A stretch of DNA of 64,000 bases from Coriaria nepalensis. Lineage: Eukaryota > Streptophyta > Magnoliopsida > Cucurbitales > Coriariaceae. The notes under the pieces are model-generated. The model was not told the origin of the DNA. It made no database searches and saw only the letters and a list, made by a program, of their open reading frames with translations. Positions 11,394 to 24,343 of this stretch are shown piece by piece. Within the stretch, counting starts at the first letter, position 1. Every line of letters begins with the position of its first letter. The stretch is taken from positions 9,169,001 through 9,233,000 of the forward strand of contig CP114498.1 in assembly GCA_027186245.1 (NCBI GenBank), in the 5' to 3' direction. The position numbers and the translations under genes were made by a program.

Positions 11394-11897
11394 TTATAAT
11401 TTACGGTTGAAGAGCTCGGTAGCGCTCGCAAGAAACCGCATTACATCGACTTGAACTTGCAAAGATGATATATAATCTAGAGTTTCTTCAATCAAAGAAA
11501 TATCATCCATAAGTTCACCTCCCGGTACAATACCTCTCAACACATTAGTCCTCTTTTCGACCAACCTCTTTGCAATAGACTTGGCAACCACATTTTGCTT
11601 TAGGACTACTCTCTTACCAATTACTCTACGGCTCCTTCTCAAGATCTTATTGCTCCTAACTCTTCTATTATCGTACTCCACCCGCCCCGTTATAATATTC
11701 TTCGCACCGGAAATGATAGCGCGGCTCCAACGAGTCCTGCCGTTTCTTGAAGAAGCCATGGCCAAGTCCGCAGACAACTTTATCGCCTTTTTCCGCTTGG
11801 AAATGCTCATATCGTTGTAATTTGAAGAAGTGCATACTCTTAGACCCACAATCCATTTCTTCAAAAACTCTTGTTTTAGAACGCTCTGGTTTCGCAT
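11394..11897 (-). CDS. IBL1-like: IBH1-like atypical bHLH regulator
   Basis: A 167-residue protein of the IBH1/IBL group: non-DNA-binding or weakly binding helix-loop-helix proteins that in Arabidopsis repress cell elongation by dimerising with other bHLH factors downstream of brassinosteroid signalling. The N-terminal half has the conserved KQEFLKKWIVGL and ISKRKKAIKLSADLAMAS blocks and a tryptophan in TRWSRAIISG. The C-terminal half has the degenerate HLH: KRTNVLRGIVPGGELMDD, then LIEETLDYISSLQVQVDVMR. There is no basic DNA-contact motif of the classical H-E-R type, as expected for this group. The coding part is a single exon. The start is the first ATG after an apparent 3' splice site (ttttccag directly before it), so the 5' leader is probably spliced. 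The match to IBL1-type proteins is clear from motif recall; the exact orthologue is not proven. Confidence 0.87.
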   Translation of the reverse strand: MRNQSVLKQEFLKKWIVGLRVCTSSNYNDMSISKRKKAIKLSADLAMASSRNGRTRWSRAIISGAKNIITGRVEYDNRRVRSNKILRRSRRVIGKRVVLKQNVVAKSIAKRLVEKRTNVLRGIVPGGELMDDISLIEETLDYISSLQVQVDVMRFLASATELFNRKL

Positions 11898-12085
11898 TCT
11901 GGAAAATTAAACAAATTATAGAATCCAATTAATAAGCTAGCTAGGGTTTCTGTAAGATGAATAATGTACATGCTCATATGATTATGTTGATGATGTTTGA
12001 TTACCTTGGTTATGTAGTTGTAGAGGATTGAGGGAGGAGAAAAGGTCATGTGCAGATAAGAATGAGCTAGAAGCTGCAGATCCAA
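11898..12085 (-). promoter_or_regulatory. Spliced 5' leader with possible uORF
   Basis: On the minus strand an ATG at 12085 opens a 27-codon frame to a donor CAAG|gtaatc near 12005-12000, and an acceptor ttttccag lies just before the main ATG. Splicing would fuse this upstream frame to a different frame of the main exon, ending near 11668, which overlaps the bHLH start codon. Whether transcripts begin upstream of 12085 is unknown. Confidence 0.35.
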
Positions 12086-15000
12086 GAGAGAGGAAATAGT
12101 GAGTAAAGATGAGATATCAAGAGAGGAAGATAGAGAAGAAGAGGAAGAATGTGCAACAATCCCAATTTATGTGCTTAAAGGAGAAGAATGGTGGGCCTAT
12201 GAGAGAAAGACACAGCACATGCAGGCACATGGTGGCCATGGCCCACCACCATTAAAAAAAAATAAAAATAATAAAAATAACCCTACCTTAAGAGAGTAAC
12301 ATAAAGCAAACTGAATTAAATTAGATTACATTAAAAAGGAATAAAGGTCGCCGTAATGTAATGCAAACCTAACGTTTGTAACGCGTTTTGTATACAAAGA
12401 CAACATATTATACACATAAATATAGACGTTTTAGGTAGTTTAATGCATTATGTTCATATAGACACATAAATATATAGATAGATAGTGAAGACTTCATTGC
12501 GCGCAATAGACGGTTCGTTAAAAAATAAAATTAAAATTAAAATAATAATAAAACCCTCCGGCCACGTATTGGAAATGGTTAAAGATACATATAATGATAT
12601 AATTAAGGAGGAAAATTGTAATAGGTATCTTAAAAATCATGTAAGAACATGTACTTTTTAGCAATCACTACTTTCTTTTCAATAATTAACAAGCCACGCT
12701 CACCTGTGAGTGAGAGAAAGAGAGGAGAAGAATTGGAATGAAGATGACAGGATCCGGAAAACATGCAGATATGGAGAGGGGAGGGAGAGAGAAGGGGGGT
12801 TGGTCCTACATGAAGAAAAATTTAGGGCATGGGGGCTTTGCCTCATTTTGGCCATGATAACAAGGGAAAAGTTTGTTTGTTTGTTTTTTTTTTTTCAGTA
12901 ATTAGAAATAAATCTCCCTTAGATTACGGGATCAATGAATGTTAATCAAAATCCTTTCCTATGTTTTGAACTATATATGTCATGTACCATTATTTCTCCT
13001 GTGTGACTTAGAACTCCAAATCTACTAAGTAAGTATAGGTAAACATATTAACATTAAGTTACCATCTCATTATCATTCAAGTTGGTCACACTTTTTCAAG
13101 GCTTTTTCACAAACTATCATAAACACGTAACGACAATACATCGAACTGGTGGTAAATTTGTTGTAAAAAATTTCTATATAAACATTTTCTATCTACGTCA
13201 GTAAGGATACAAAAGACTATCTGGACAATCTACACAATTTTAGGCGCGACAAAAGTCCCTTAAATTGTCTGGTCCTATGTGGAGGATGAGATCCACCTAA
13301 GAATTTTTTCCAAACCGGACCCTGCATGGAAAAATAATGTAGGTTTCAAGCAGATGAAACATGTCCTAAAAGCCTATCCCGAGAAGCTTGCAGTCCTTTG
13401 TGAGCTTGCAGAGATTTTCAGCCGTCGATCATTATAGACTTCAAGGAAGAAGCAAGCAAACTTCAGATTCATATATAGTGGGAGGAATTTGGGAGCAGAT
13501 GTGACGAGGTTTTCTGGTTTAGCTAAAACGTAACTTGCAGTTCACTATTAGCTGGGAATTTTGGTCACGATTTTGACTGTGCTACGGACAGACTAAAAAC
13601 AAGACAGTTGAAAACTGACTACTAAGTAACCCAGTTTTCTTTTAGTTGATGACTACTAAGTATACATAGACTAAAAACAAGACAGTTGAAAATCATGACC
13701 GTCCTGTTTAGGCCCTGCATATATGTGTCGTGAAAACACATTTTAAGAATTAAAATCGACGACAAAAAGCTGACGACCAATGTGTTATTTTGGCAGTGTT
13801 ATATCATGCAAGTTGTTGACTTGTGGGGTCTTGATTTGTCTGTCAACGGTGACACTCACAAGTCGCAACTCAAGATTCATTTCAAAATCTCAGGCAATTC
13901 TGGAAAAAATATTCAATTCCCCCACAAGTATACAAATGAAAGCATACCGACCACGTATATGCATCATTTGATCATTAAGTATATAAAAGTAATTACATGG
14001 TATGTAATCGTAATATTTTTTATAGAGAATGAAATTAAAATAAATAATATTTTTTTCATTCGTTTTGATTTTATTAAAATTAAAAAATTATTTTTATTAC
14101 TCAATAACTCAAAAATGAAAAATAAGGCATTCATTTCAAAATACATATATTTTTTTAAAAAAATTGAATTAAATAACTTATTATTTTATATTAGATGATT
14201 TTAATACAATTTAACTTTTATTAAGCAATTTATTTATAAAAAAAAAAAAAAACATATTTTTTATTAGGTGAAAATTGAATCAAGTAAAAAATAGTGAAAA
14301 AGGAAAGGACAGGGTGAAGTCCAACCCAGAGCCAAAATGGCCCAATTCCATGAAGGCGCCCGTGATTTACGGACTCCCATACAAATTGATTTCGAGGTCA
14401 GGCTGTCAGAATTACTGCGTGGCACAAAACCATTTAGGGTCGACATCTTCTAATGATTTTTTCTTCTTTATTTTGAAAATAATAGAAAGTTCAAAGATAT
14501 AATTTAAATAATATAGGTATATTATTTATTTATTATTATTTTAAATGGATTTTTAAAAAAATATATATATATTAATGAGATTTCAATTTTCACTTTTTTT
14601 TTTAATTTATAAAAGTAATATTATTATTAATTTATTAATTAATTAATTAAAATAAATATTTATCAAGTCAATAGATAATAATAATAAAAAAAAAGAGATA
14701 TTATATATAAATCATTCACATATTTTTTCCTATTATACAAAATTAATTTGAAAAATTAATAAGTATATATAAGAATGTGAAGGCCTTCAAGATGGCCCAA
14801 CTGTTACAACTTTAGGTAGGTATTTGCAAGAAATCAAAACATGTCCATGTTTCAATCCCAAAACAAAACTCCCAAGATATATATAGGCTATCTGGTTTAT
14901 TATATTAGTCTTAAAAAAGAAAAGGAAAAAAAAAAAGAGAGAGAGAAAAAAAGAGGACTAGTAATGGGTAATACCAAATTACCAACCTATTGGTGGGGGG

Positions 15001-15099
15001 GGGGGGGGGTGGGGGAAGTGATGGAAGTGATGGAAGTGATGCTTTGATGTAAAATACGGTTGACTAGTCAAAAGGTGTTGGATTTCAGTCAACGACAAT
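12086..15099. other. Long AT-rich spacer
   Basis: No gene supported. The left edge is the bHLH promoter, with purine-rich tracts at about 12100-12150. A 24-bp direct repeat (gactaaaaacaagacagttgaaaa type) occurs near 13591 and 13668. Bases 13980-14780 are extremely AT-rich. A run of about 18 G at about 14994-15010 is unusual for such sequence and may be a sequencing artefact. Confidence 0.4.
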
Positions 15100-15911
15100 C
15101 TTCCTTACATGGGAGTCACAACATTCCTTGTTGTGCAGACAAAGACCGACACTTGTTGTAGATCATGATGTGCTTCACTGTTTCCTTGTTCACCAAGCTT
15201 CGTTGACCAGCCGGAATCATTGTCTCCGAACAACCATACTCCTTGTCCCTTCCATCTCCTGTACTCCGTCAACTCTTCTCCTTCTCCATTCCCTCTCAAA
15301 CTTACTTGTGTCGTCCATCACTCCCATGTTACCTTCTTCACATTCCCTAAATTCCCTTGATACACCCACACAAATTCAGTTACACGAACCGCTAAGCTAA
15401 ACTGAGTTTCAGTACGTAATATTCTACCTACTTAACTAATTATTGAACTTTACTCTGAAACTGGCGTTTGAGGGAGATATGGATCATACCTTTTGGAGGG
15501 GTACTAAAAAGTGAATGAGGAGGTTCACAGAGAGGAGCATACATGAAGGAATCAGATTACAAGTAGTCCTCGATTTTGTTGACCAACCTCTTCGTCTTCA
15601 CGTTAATGGCTTCTTTCATTTCCACATCTAATCATCAATAACACCAACAACAACAAAAAAACAACCTTTTTTTGTTTGTTTGTTTGTTTGTTTGTTTTAG
15701 GACATAAAGTGAAGGTGATTGAAGGAGAAAGAAAGAACGTATCTTTATCTGAAATTAAAGGAGCAAACATGTAAGAATCGGCTGTCAGATAGTCTATGAA
15801 TCTCTTTAGCAATTTGATCTTGTTTTGCCTGGTGGGCTTCATCGTCGTGGTGGTGGTGGCGGTGGTCTTCTTCTTTTCTACTTGCAAATGAGGTAGTTTC
15901 TTAGCGGCCAT
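15100..15911 (-). pseudogene. Broken gene of uncharacterised repeat-motif family
   Basis: Exon 1 starts at 15911 (MAAKKLPHLQ) and carries KIKLLKRFIDYLTADSYMF followed by APLIS. An exon 2-like block (about 15615-15490), after a gatgattag acceptor, repeats the same motif as LVNKIEDYL-stop-SDSFMYAPL, with TAA where the first copy has a sense codon, and ends at a ggtatg donor. The predicted exon 1 donor reads AAAG|ATACGT where a canonical one would read AAAG|GTACGT. A third block (about 15300-15100) contains ETVKHIMIYNKCRS in one frame. I recall small plant proteins with two copies of a DYLxSDSYMxAPL motif but cannot name a function. The premature stop and weak donor suggest a pseudogene. Confidence 0.45.
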
Positions 15912-16977
15912 GATTAAATCACTAAAGTCTTATTGATATAGGACTGCCATTTTGATTATTCTCGAATGGAATTCAAAAATCGGAGTTCACTATAATTATC
16001 TCGTTCAAGAAATTTTCAATTGCGTTAATCTCAGTTGGTAAGTGATGGAGGTCAATAATTTCATCCTTTTTTCTTTATCAACAAACAAGAAGAGGAAGAC
16101 ACGCCATTGCCATATGAGGTGGACTGAAGAGGCCATAGCCGTGTGAAGAGCAGAAAGAAGAAGAGGAGCTGAAGAGGAATGCTTAATATACTAATTATCT
16201 TATATTTATGAAAATAACCTAATTTATAGGGCTTGAAATTGGAATTGAAGATGAAAATAGGTGGGACCCAGCTCTAAGGTCTATTGATTTGTATATTACT
16301 ACTATATTTTCCCACTTACTATAGCCGTCCGATTTGTTTTTAAATGATCAAACGGCGGCTTATACTGAAAATGAGTTGTGGGAGGCACATATTTGCCCCC
16401 CGAAACCGAAGAAAGGGTAAGGGAATGCTTTTTCTGTGGCGGAGGCAGAGACTGTCTACGTGCTCTTTGGGTTTTTGGGTTGGGTAATGGACAGACATCT
16501 TGCACTAACCGCCAGCTCGATCAGCGGGTGTTCGCGGTTGAGTAATCGTGGGCTGATTCAAGTGCGAATCGTGGGCTTATACGTGTATTAATAATAATAT
16601 GTCTCAAAATTTAGGCTTATTTTTATTATAATTATAAATATTATTTTTATATAATATATTAAAATAATAAGATCTTATGTGGTTATCAATTATTTATATA
16701 TAAAAATATATCTTTATTATAAATAAGGGTTAGAAAGTTATTTATCGATTCAAATTAATAATGTGACAGATAAAAATAATATTTATAATTATGATGAGAT
16801 TTGGAAAACTACATAGTTATCTATTCTTTATATATAAGAATATCTCTTTCCCGTAATAGATTACTGTACATATCAAAAGTTATAGTATCAAAATTAAAAC
16901 TTTGAGATGGATCTCACTTAAAACCATAACAGTTGTCCTACTAGTCTTTTATCCAAATTCAAATCATTTGAAATATA
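15912..16977. other. Intergenic, no gene supported
   Basis: AT-rich spacer with purine-rich patches near 16080-16180, which may be the promoter of the broken minus-strand gene. Nothing else recognised. Confidence 0.4.
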
Positions 16978-17269
16978 GGGCATGTTTGGTTCAATTTTTT
17001 TTTTTATGGGAATGAAAGAAATCTTTCATTTTATTCCATTATTTAGTTCAAAATAAATATTTATATTTTCAAAATCCTATTGTGATATTTATGTAATTTT
17101 TTAAAATTCTTCAAATAGACACAAAAAATTCATTATTGTCATTCTTTATTCTTTCTACTTATTACTTACGTAACTAAACATATAACAAAAAATTACTATT
17201 CTCCTTTTTGTTCTATTATCATTCTCATTCTTACTCATTCATATACAAAAAATGGAACCAAACAAACCC
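16978..17269. mobile_element. MITE-like element
   Basis: The 292-bp block is bounded by terminal inverted repeats GGGCATGTTTGGTTC (16978-16992) and GAACCAAACAAACCC (17255-17269), which match at 13 of 15 positions when one is reversed. It is flanked on both sides by ATATA, a possible target-site duplication, though in low-complexity sequence. The interior is AT-rich without coding capacity. This is the architecture of a non-autonomous DNA transposon; the superfamily is not assigned. Confidence 0.65.
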
Positions 17270-17863
17270 ATATATTACATCCTTCTAAACATAATGATAA
17301 CTAACTCACATAAAAACTCGGTATAATATCAAAATCAAGATTTTAAAGTAAATTTTACCAAGAATCTTGACTCTTAATCAAGTTCTAGACATTTTCCAAT
17401 ATAATATCAAAATCAAGATTTTTAAATGGATCATACTTAAAATCTTGAGTGTTAAGCACTCGGACTATTCCGAAGCTCTAAACATTTTAGAGTGAAGAGT
17501 TCAAAACAAATTTTAAATGTATTGACATTAAGAAAGAAAACAAAAAAAAAAGGGGAAAATTATGACGAAAATAAAAATAATAATAATAGAAAATAAAAAA
17601 CATGGGTTATAGAAAACATAAAAGAGAAAAGTGGGCTTGCTTTATTAACCGAGGAGGTATAGTGTATACATATATGAATTTGGACTCTACTACAACAGAA
17701 ATCACATGGAGAAACTAGAAATAACATTGAGGAAACAAAAAGACTTTTTGTTTTGTTTTGTCGTCTCGTCTGTTTGTTGTTACATTCAAAAGGATCATAT
17801 TTGATATTTATATAATAATGTTGTTACAACATTTTTCTTTATGAGATTATATAAAAAAATCAG
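17270..17863. other. Spacer with diverged local duplication
   Basis: Two diverged copies of an about 80-bp unit beginning ataatatcaaaatcaagatt lie at about 17322-17400 and 17400-17480; a weaker related stretch is near 16880. The right end holds the CER3-like 3' UTR. No gene. Confidence 0.45.
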
Positions 17864-19157
17864 TCATATATTTCTTTTTGATGAAACGGGCTTTAAGCCA
17901 TGTTTAAGAGCAGCTTCCCAAACCAGATTAATCCTATCAACATCAAGTGCACCAACTTCATGGTGGGTCCATCCTTCCAGAAGATGGACCACCCCTCCAG
18001 CGTGGCATGCATGCACCACTCCTCTCTCCATCGTATACTATTAAAAAACGAAAAAATGGGAAAAAAATAATGTGATATGGGACTAATCAAGTGAGGGCAT
18101 GCTCATGATATACCTCGCAAGATCCAAGGCCTTGGACATCATCTGGTAGAATCATAGCAGCAAGATCGCCATATGTACAATCTCTTCTAAACGAAAAGAT
18201 GGGTGGGACCACAAACTGATGGAAATGTGTTCCGGCCGGGGCCCAACTTTGCTCTCTAGGTGTTATCCATTTTCCCACAATCCATGTCTGTGTTTTTTTC
18301 ATCACTAAAAACGGTTAAATGCAACTCATTATGTCGGAGACATATAAACAAACGTACTTACTTTACAGTTCCGAGCAGCTTGGTACTTAGTTACTTGAAC
18401 CAAGTAACTCTGACAATCAACAGGCGCTTCTTTCTGAATCTTCTGGAATCTTTCTGTCGAGTGAGTAAGCATCTAGAAGCGTAACATGGCATTATGTTAG
18501 GTTATAACACATGGTGATCTGATCATGAGGCTAAAGGAAAACAGTGCATCTATATATATAGTATACTTACAAGGACTCGCACTCTCTTGCGGCAAAGGTA
18601 GAGGGCAATGGCTCTACCAAGCTTAGAAGTAGCTCCTGTTAGAAACACTTCTTCGACAGTATCTGTCGGAATCTCATTGAGAATCACTGCTGCTGTTAAT
18701 GTATTCCCATGCACTACTCTCACTTTCAGATTCGGGTGCTTGCTCACAAAAAGTGTCCCACCTCCATTAAGAGCTTCATTCTTCTCGCATATCACCCAAA
18801 AAGGAAAAAAAATATATAAATCAAATCAATCCATTTCAACCAATCATTTGAGTCTATTTATTTGAGTTTGTGACACGGACGCCTTAAGAGACTCATCCTA
18901 CGAGTCCGGTGGTATGCCTTACTAATTACGGATATCGCAAGAAATTCTGAACCGGACAAGTCAACATCATTAATAGCTAGCACAATGATTAATGATGGAT
19001 CTTTTCAATTTATAATCACAAAACTGAAAGGAAAGGCTCTCCGATTTCCACAACATATGTCCAATTCCGGACGTGATATTTAATTATCTCCAACAACCAA
19101 CCCACATCTACTATTTATGATCTAATTAAATTACCCACTTTTTTCCTTTGAAGAAAG

Positions 19158-19210
<53 letters not shown>

Positions 19211-21463
19211 AAGAAAAGAAAAAAAAAAAAAGGTACTAACCTTATTTAGTGCGGCAAGGCTGATGACCTTAACTCCAAGTTTATCAGCTCTTAAGATGGC
19301 TTGCTCTATGTGCTTATTGATTCCCTCCCTTGCAAATGGTAGGAAGTACTGCAATAGCAATTAAGAAACAGAAGAGGAGGACAGATAAGAAAATGTACAC
19401 ATGTTCTGATCATCTAGTGGTCGAACATATGATTTAAGTTCTTATCGGGATCATACTCCTTTCCAGTGCACTGGCATTGTACGTACGTAAACTGTCAATG
19501 CACTGGTGGAGAATCTCATTTCATCGTCTCATCAGTTCTCGACTACACTGGCAGTCCGAGTGCATTAGAGAGGAGTCGCTTCTTTATTTTCGGGTCATAC
19601 ATATATAGACAGTACTTTAAATTGGGTTCTCCTTTCTCAAATGAAGGCAAAATTAAGTTCCTAAATCACCTGAAAACCAGCCCTAGGGACGACCCAAGTT
19701 TCATGCAACCAGCCTCTAAGGTTGTAGAAGGAGAAGACAAAAGTTTTGGCCCAACCCCACATAACCAAAATGACCAAAAGAGTCACTGGCCAGCCTGGTA
19801 CGAGAAAAAGCTTAGTGCTGAATGGTATGGAGGAAAACCCTCTATAAACAAAGGGTGCATGCATGGCCGACGTGACATCCACAATATGGGCCAAGAAAAC
19901 GAAATCCGGCACTCTCACATGCTTTCCTGCATTCAATCAACATCTCAATTAAGCACTAATCCTTTCTAAATCGAGTTAGTTATCTAATTAACCGACGGAC
20001 CGGCATTTGAACTTATTGTCTTGTGTAGTTCCCATGATTTGGGGTTCAGAGTGTTTCCTAGAGCATCGAAGAGAGGCATGAAGAGGCAGAAGTTGGTTCC
20101 CATCTCTGTGTGGTGAAGGCTATGATACCTGCAAATTTTCATTATCATGCAAAAATTGCAAGATCATACAGCTTTATGATCTAACAAAACATAGCGTTGT
20201 GGGTCATAATCCTATAGCTAGTTTACTACGGCCTGTTTTTGATTCATTGATGAAGAAAACGACTTGTTCGAATAGAAACAAACTAGTATAGATACAAAAG
20301 GCTGCTATTTATGATTAAGTTAATACCTTTACGTATAACCCACTTATTAATTTCAACAATGAATTAAAAAAAAAAAAAACTACTACTACTTACGTGGGAG
20401 TATAGAGAAGGTACTTGAGGAAGGAAAATCTGTCATAAATTTGATGAGGGACAACTTCAACATTAGAATGGCCTAAGCATCTTAGGAAATCAAAAACCAG
20501 AACATAACCATAGATCATGAATCTCGATCCATGTCCTAAAAGACAGGCCACGAGTATTGGAACTCCAACCACTACACTCAATATAAGATGCTCAAGAAGT
20601 GTTGCGCTTCCAGCTGCACAACAAACACATTAGATCATGAAAGAAATTAATCAACCCAATTAATACTCCTACCTAAATCATGACATATAATATAATATTA
20701 AATTATATTAAATTAAAATAAAAAACCTGTGTATGGTTGAGGAATAGGAGAGGAGTGATGGAGTGAATGGTAATGGGTAAAAAGATGAGGATTGCTATGA
20801 AAATATCTGTGCAGGAAGTAATATAAAGGCTCTGAAAATCCCATGTGCAGTATCAGAAGTGTAATAAATCCCTGTGTCTTCCACAAGGGCATAGCTCCAA
20901 GAGACGGGGACATGTAATAAGCAGCCATAGATGCAATTACACCTTGCAGAATTATGAAATTGTCCCTAAAAAAATTTTTGTAAATTTAATTCAGATCCCA
21001 GATTTAACACCAACCCACCTCACCCAAAAAAAAAAGTAGTACCAATGCCATTCAGTGTCAATTTGCTTGAAATCAACCCCTTGTTGAAGAACTCTTTTAG
21101 TTCTAGTGAGGAAGAGCATGTTGCTGTAAGTGCTCCAGAGCTGATGAATTAGGCATCTAAGTACACAGATTAGAAGAATATGGAAGCACCAGTTATCCTT
21201 TAGTGACTCCTCTTGAATCCTTGAGTGCACAACTTTGGAAACAAAGGGTCCATATAGCAGCAGATACTTCAATTCATCACAAACCCAAAAAACAAAATTA
21301 ATAATATTAATTAATTAACTAATAACTACTACTAAATTAGTCTTAATTTAATGTCTAACACAAAAACAAGAAACCTTAAATCAATATTTTTTTTCAATTT
21401 AGTTTTTAATACCTTGAAGGAGCCCAAATTCTCCCATGGCCAAGATGATAAGGGAGCAACCAT
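17864..21463 (-). CDS. CER3: CER3/WAX2-like very-long-chain aldehyde-forming wax enzyme
   Basis: Homologue of Arabidopsis CER3 (WAX2/YRE), an ER membrane protein that with CER1 turns very-long-chain acyl-CoA into alkanes for cuticular wax. Eleven exons on the minus strand join in frame: 21463-21413, 21266-21043, 20965-20727, 20613-20394, 20128-20001, 19926-19670, 19348-19241, 18780-18571, 18472-18362, 18287-18114 and 18037-17864, giving 631 aa, the length of Arabidopsis CER3 (about 632). The N-terminal half is the fatty-acid-hydroxylase-like membrane part ([43 protein letters not shown]). The C-terminal half is the WAX2 domain ([64 protein letters not shown]). All splice borders are GT..AG and no frame lesion was seen, so it looks functional. 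The intron between exons 7 and 8 contains a TA microsatellite. Confidence 0.95.
19158..19195. repeat. TA microsatellite in CER3 intron
   Basis: About 19 TA units followed by T and A runs, inside the intron between exons 7 and 8 of the CER3-like gene. Confidence 0.9.
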
Positions 21464-22471
21464 CCTCCACGACAAATATCTTACTTCTCCTCCTCCTCCT
21501 CCTTCTTCTTCTTTCTTCTTCTCCTCGTATTCTTTGAGAAAAATCCAAGAGGTAGAAAGCTGAGCAATGAATGTGTAATGATATAAAAGGAGGTCGCCCT
21601 TAAATCCCACTTGCTAGCTAAAAGAGATCAGAAAGAGATAGAAAGGGAAAGATAGATAAGGAAGAGAGAGAGAGAGAGACAAAGGAATTTAGTAGTGTTT
21701 GATGTGCTATTGGTTTCTGTAATAGCTACATTCAGCCTAGCTAACTAGCTTAACGAAAGGACACGAACCAAAAGAGCACTTCTGCTTTATCTTTTTCTTT
21801 AGCTGATCTCTTTCTGATCCGGATTGGGGAAATCTCACCTACTTATAGTTTCCAACAATGGTCATCAACTTGCTCGTAGCCAATACGGTTAGACCTCTTT
21901 TACTCTTTAAATCGTGTCTTGTCTCTTTCCTTTCTTCCCCATTTTCTGTTACCTTCGTATTAAATAGTTAAGCTTAATTAATTGCTGTCTGCAAACCCAA
22001 AAGTATCTTAGCATAGTCGTAAGATATATACTTATACATACATATATAAATATATTCCCTTTATGTTGCTTAGTCTTTCTGGGTTTGAAGGATGGACGGT
22101 TGTCAATCGTGATCAGGCACAACGTGTATGATGATGAGCAAGTAGGATCATGAGGTAAGTTGCAGAAAAGAAACAGCTGTACGTGATGGCCTAATACTCC
22201 TCCAAATTAAATGCTCATGTGGTTAATGGTTGGCAAGTATATACCTAGGTTAGCTAAAAGGGATGAACACTTGCTCCTCATCAGAGGACCATTTGTCAAT
22301 TTGCAAATGCATTTGCATTGTTGAATCCTACGTGTTACCAAAGCAAATCAGAAGCCTTGGAGAACACAAAATTGTACTTGTCAACGTTTGGTTGTTTGGT
22401 TTTATTTATGTTTACTTTGTCAAACTCCAATTTTTCTTCCCCACATTTAATTTTGTTGAAATTATTCAAGA

Positions 22472-22476
<5 letters not shown>

Positions 22477-22521
<45 letters not shown>
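22477..22521. repeat. TA microsatellite
   Basis: Uninterrupted TA repeat of about 22 units in intergenic sequence. Confidence 0.9.
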
Positions 22522-22523
<2 letters not shown>

Positions 22524-23095
22524 TATACAATAATATACTATAAATTTTTCTTTGTTTATAAGTAATTAATCAACTATCTAAACTAAAACCTTATCACTTT
22601 CATTCAATGAGTAGTCCTGGTATAACCAGAGAGACATGCACGAAGAAAGAATGGTTTTAGGAAAATATTGGATTGGTTAGGAGTGATAAGAAGTGTGGTC
22701 GGATATCATCATATGATATGGTATCTATTATCAGAAAACTAATGAATAAATGATGTTGTGTCTACGTGACAACATTAGGTTAGCTTAAGGTACTGGTCGA
22801 CAGTATTTGTTGTGGGTGGATTGCAGTTAATCATTAAATTTTAGTCACACCTCAAATTAATCAAGTCCTTGACTTCTATGGTCGACATATATATCTCTAT
22901 TTATAAGTAAAGAAGTGGGAAAGTAGTTGGCAGAAGAAAGAAGAAAAAATAACTAATTAATTAAAGAATTTTAACGTATTTTATCAACTTGTCAACCAAG
23001 AAAATGACGAATTTTTAATAATAATAATAATAATAAATAAATAAATAAAAGTAAATAAATAAAAGCCAAGATTTTGAGCATCCTTTATTTTTTTT

Positions 23096-23138
23096 TAATT
23101 TTAATTTTAATTTTAATTTTAATTTTAATTTTAATTTT
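23096..23138. repeat. TTTTAA hexamer repeat
   Basis: About seven tandem copies of a TTTTAA-type unit, a less common plant microsatellite. Confidence 0.85.
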
Positions 23139-23448
23139 CATGAATTTGAGCGGATTAAAACAAATTATTTCTTATGTCCTTCGATTAAAATATACTTAAA
23201 TCGAGATATAAATTTGCAAAAAAAAAAAAATTATTCCCATTTTTATAAAACTTATTTTTAAATATATTTATATGAAACACTCTTTAATATATATATATAT
23301 ATATAATCAGATGATAAATAAAATCACGTTACAAACACAAATACTACTTTCATATATAAATACAAATACAAAAGCTTTTCAATTCTTATGTTCCATATTA
23401 GTCATTTCATGACCTTGCTATCACATTTGAAATAATGCAACATTAAAC

Positions 23449-23498
<50 letters not shown>

Positions 23499-24118
23499 TA
23501 CAAGAGCTAGGGTTCTAGAACTCTCTCTTTCTCCTCTTCTTTTTTATTTTTTTATTTTTTTTTATTTTCTTCTTCTTCTTGGGGACAACGAAAAGTTTGG
23601 GCTTTCAGCTTGCTTCATATATAAACATTGTCACAATTTCCGCATGAATGATCTGATCATCTCATTCATATTTTGTTGCGTGCATGAACTTAGCAAGCTA
23701 GGTCAATTGGAGGGAAAGTTGAGTAGTCTCAATCATTCATTGATCACTAAATCAGATTCACAATCAATATCACACAAAGAAGACAAGTGACCAAACAATA
23801 AATTACTAATGATGAAAAAAAAATGTCCTAAGCTACACACAATTTTTGGCAAGTGATGATTTCATTAGCAATTGGTCGAAAAGACATGTTCAATGAACCC
23901 ATCAAATTAAGTTAAAAGTTGTTGTAAGTACTTTTTGGAATAGCCATGCAATAAGATTCATTGGGTTTTTTTTTTTCCTCTTCTTCTAATGAATCAAACT
24001 TGTTTTAGCATGTCTCAAGACCTACTCATTCATGTGAGGGTGCTGTCACTAAACTACCATCTCACTCTTCTCTTACACACGTTTGATGTTACCTTGTATG
24101 TTATACTCTCTCTATATA

Positions 24119-24157
<39 letters not shown>

Positions 24158-24288
24158 GTATAAGAAGGAAGAGAAGCAAGTGATTTCAAAGATGCTCCTT
24201 TTGTTTTGACAAAAATGGGATTACAGAGCCAAAATTAATCGCAACAACCGATCTAAAATGTGACTGTCCACCATTCTTACCAACTTAT

Positions 24289-24343
<55 letters not shown>

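Noticed and set aside
14994..15010. Long G run as a G-quadruplex or regulatory site
   Set aside because: A single homopolymer in AT-rich spacer with no gene nearby; more likely a slippage or sequencing feature.
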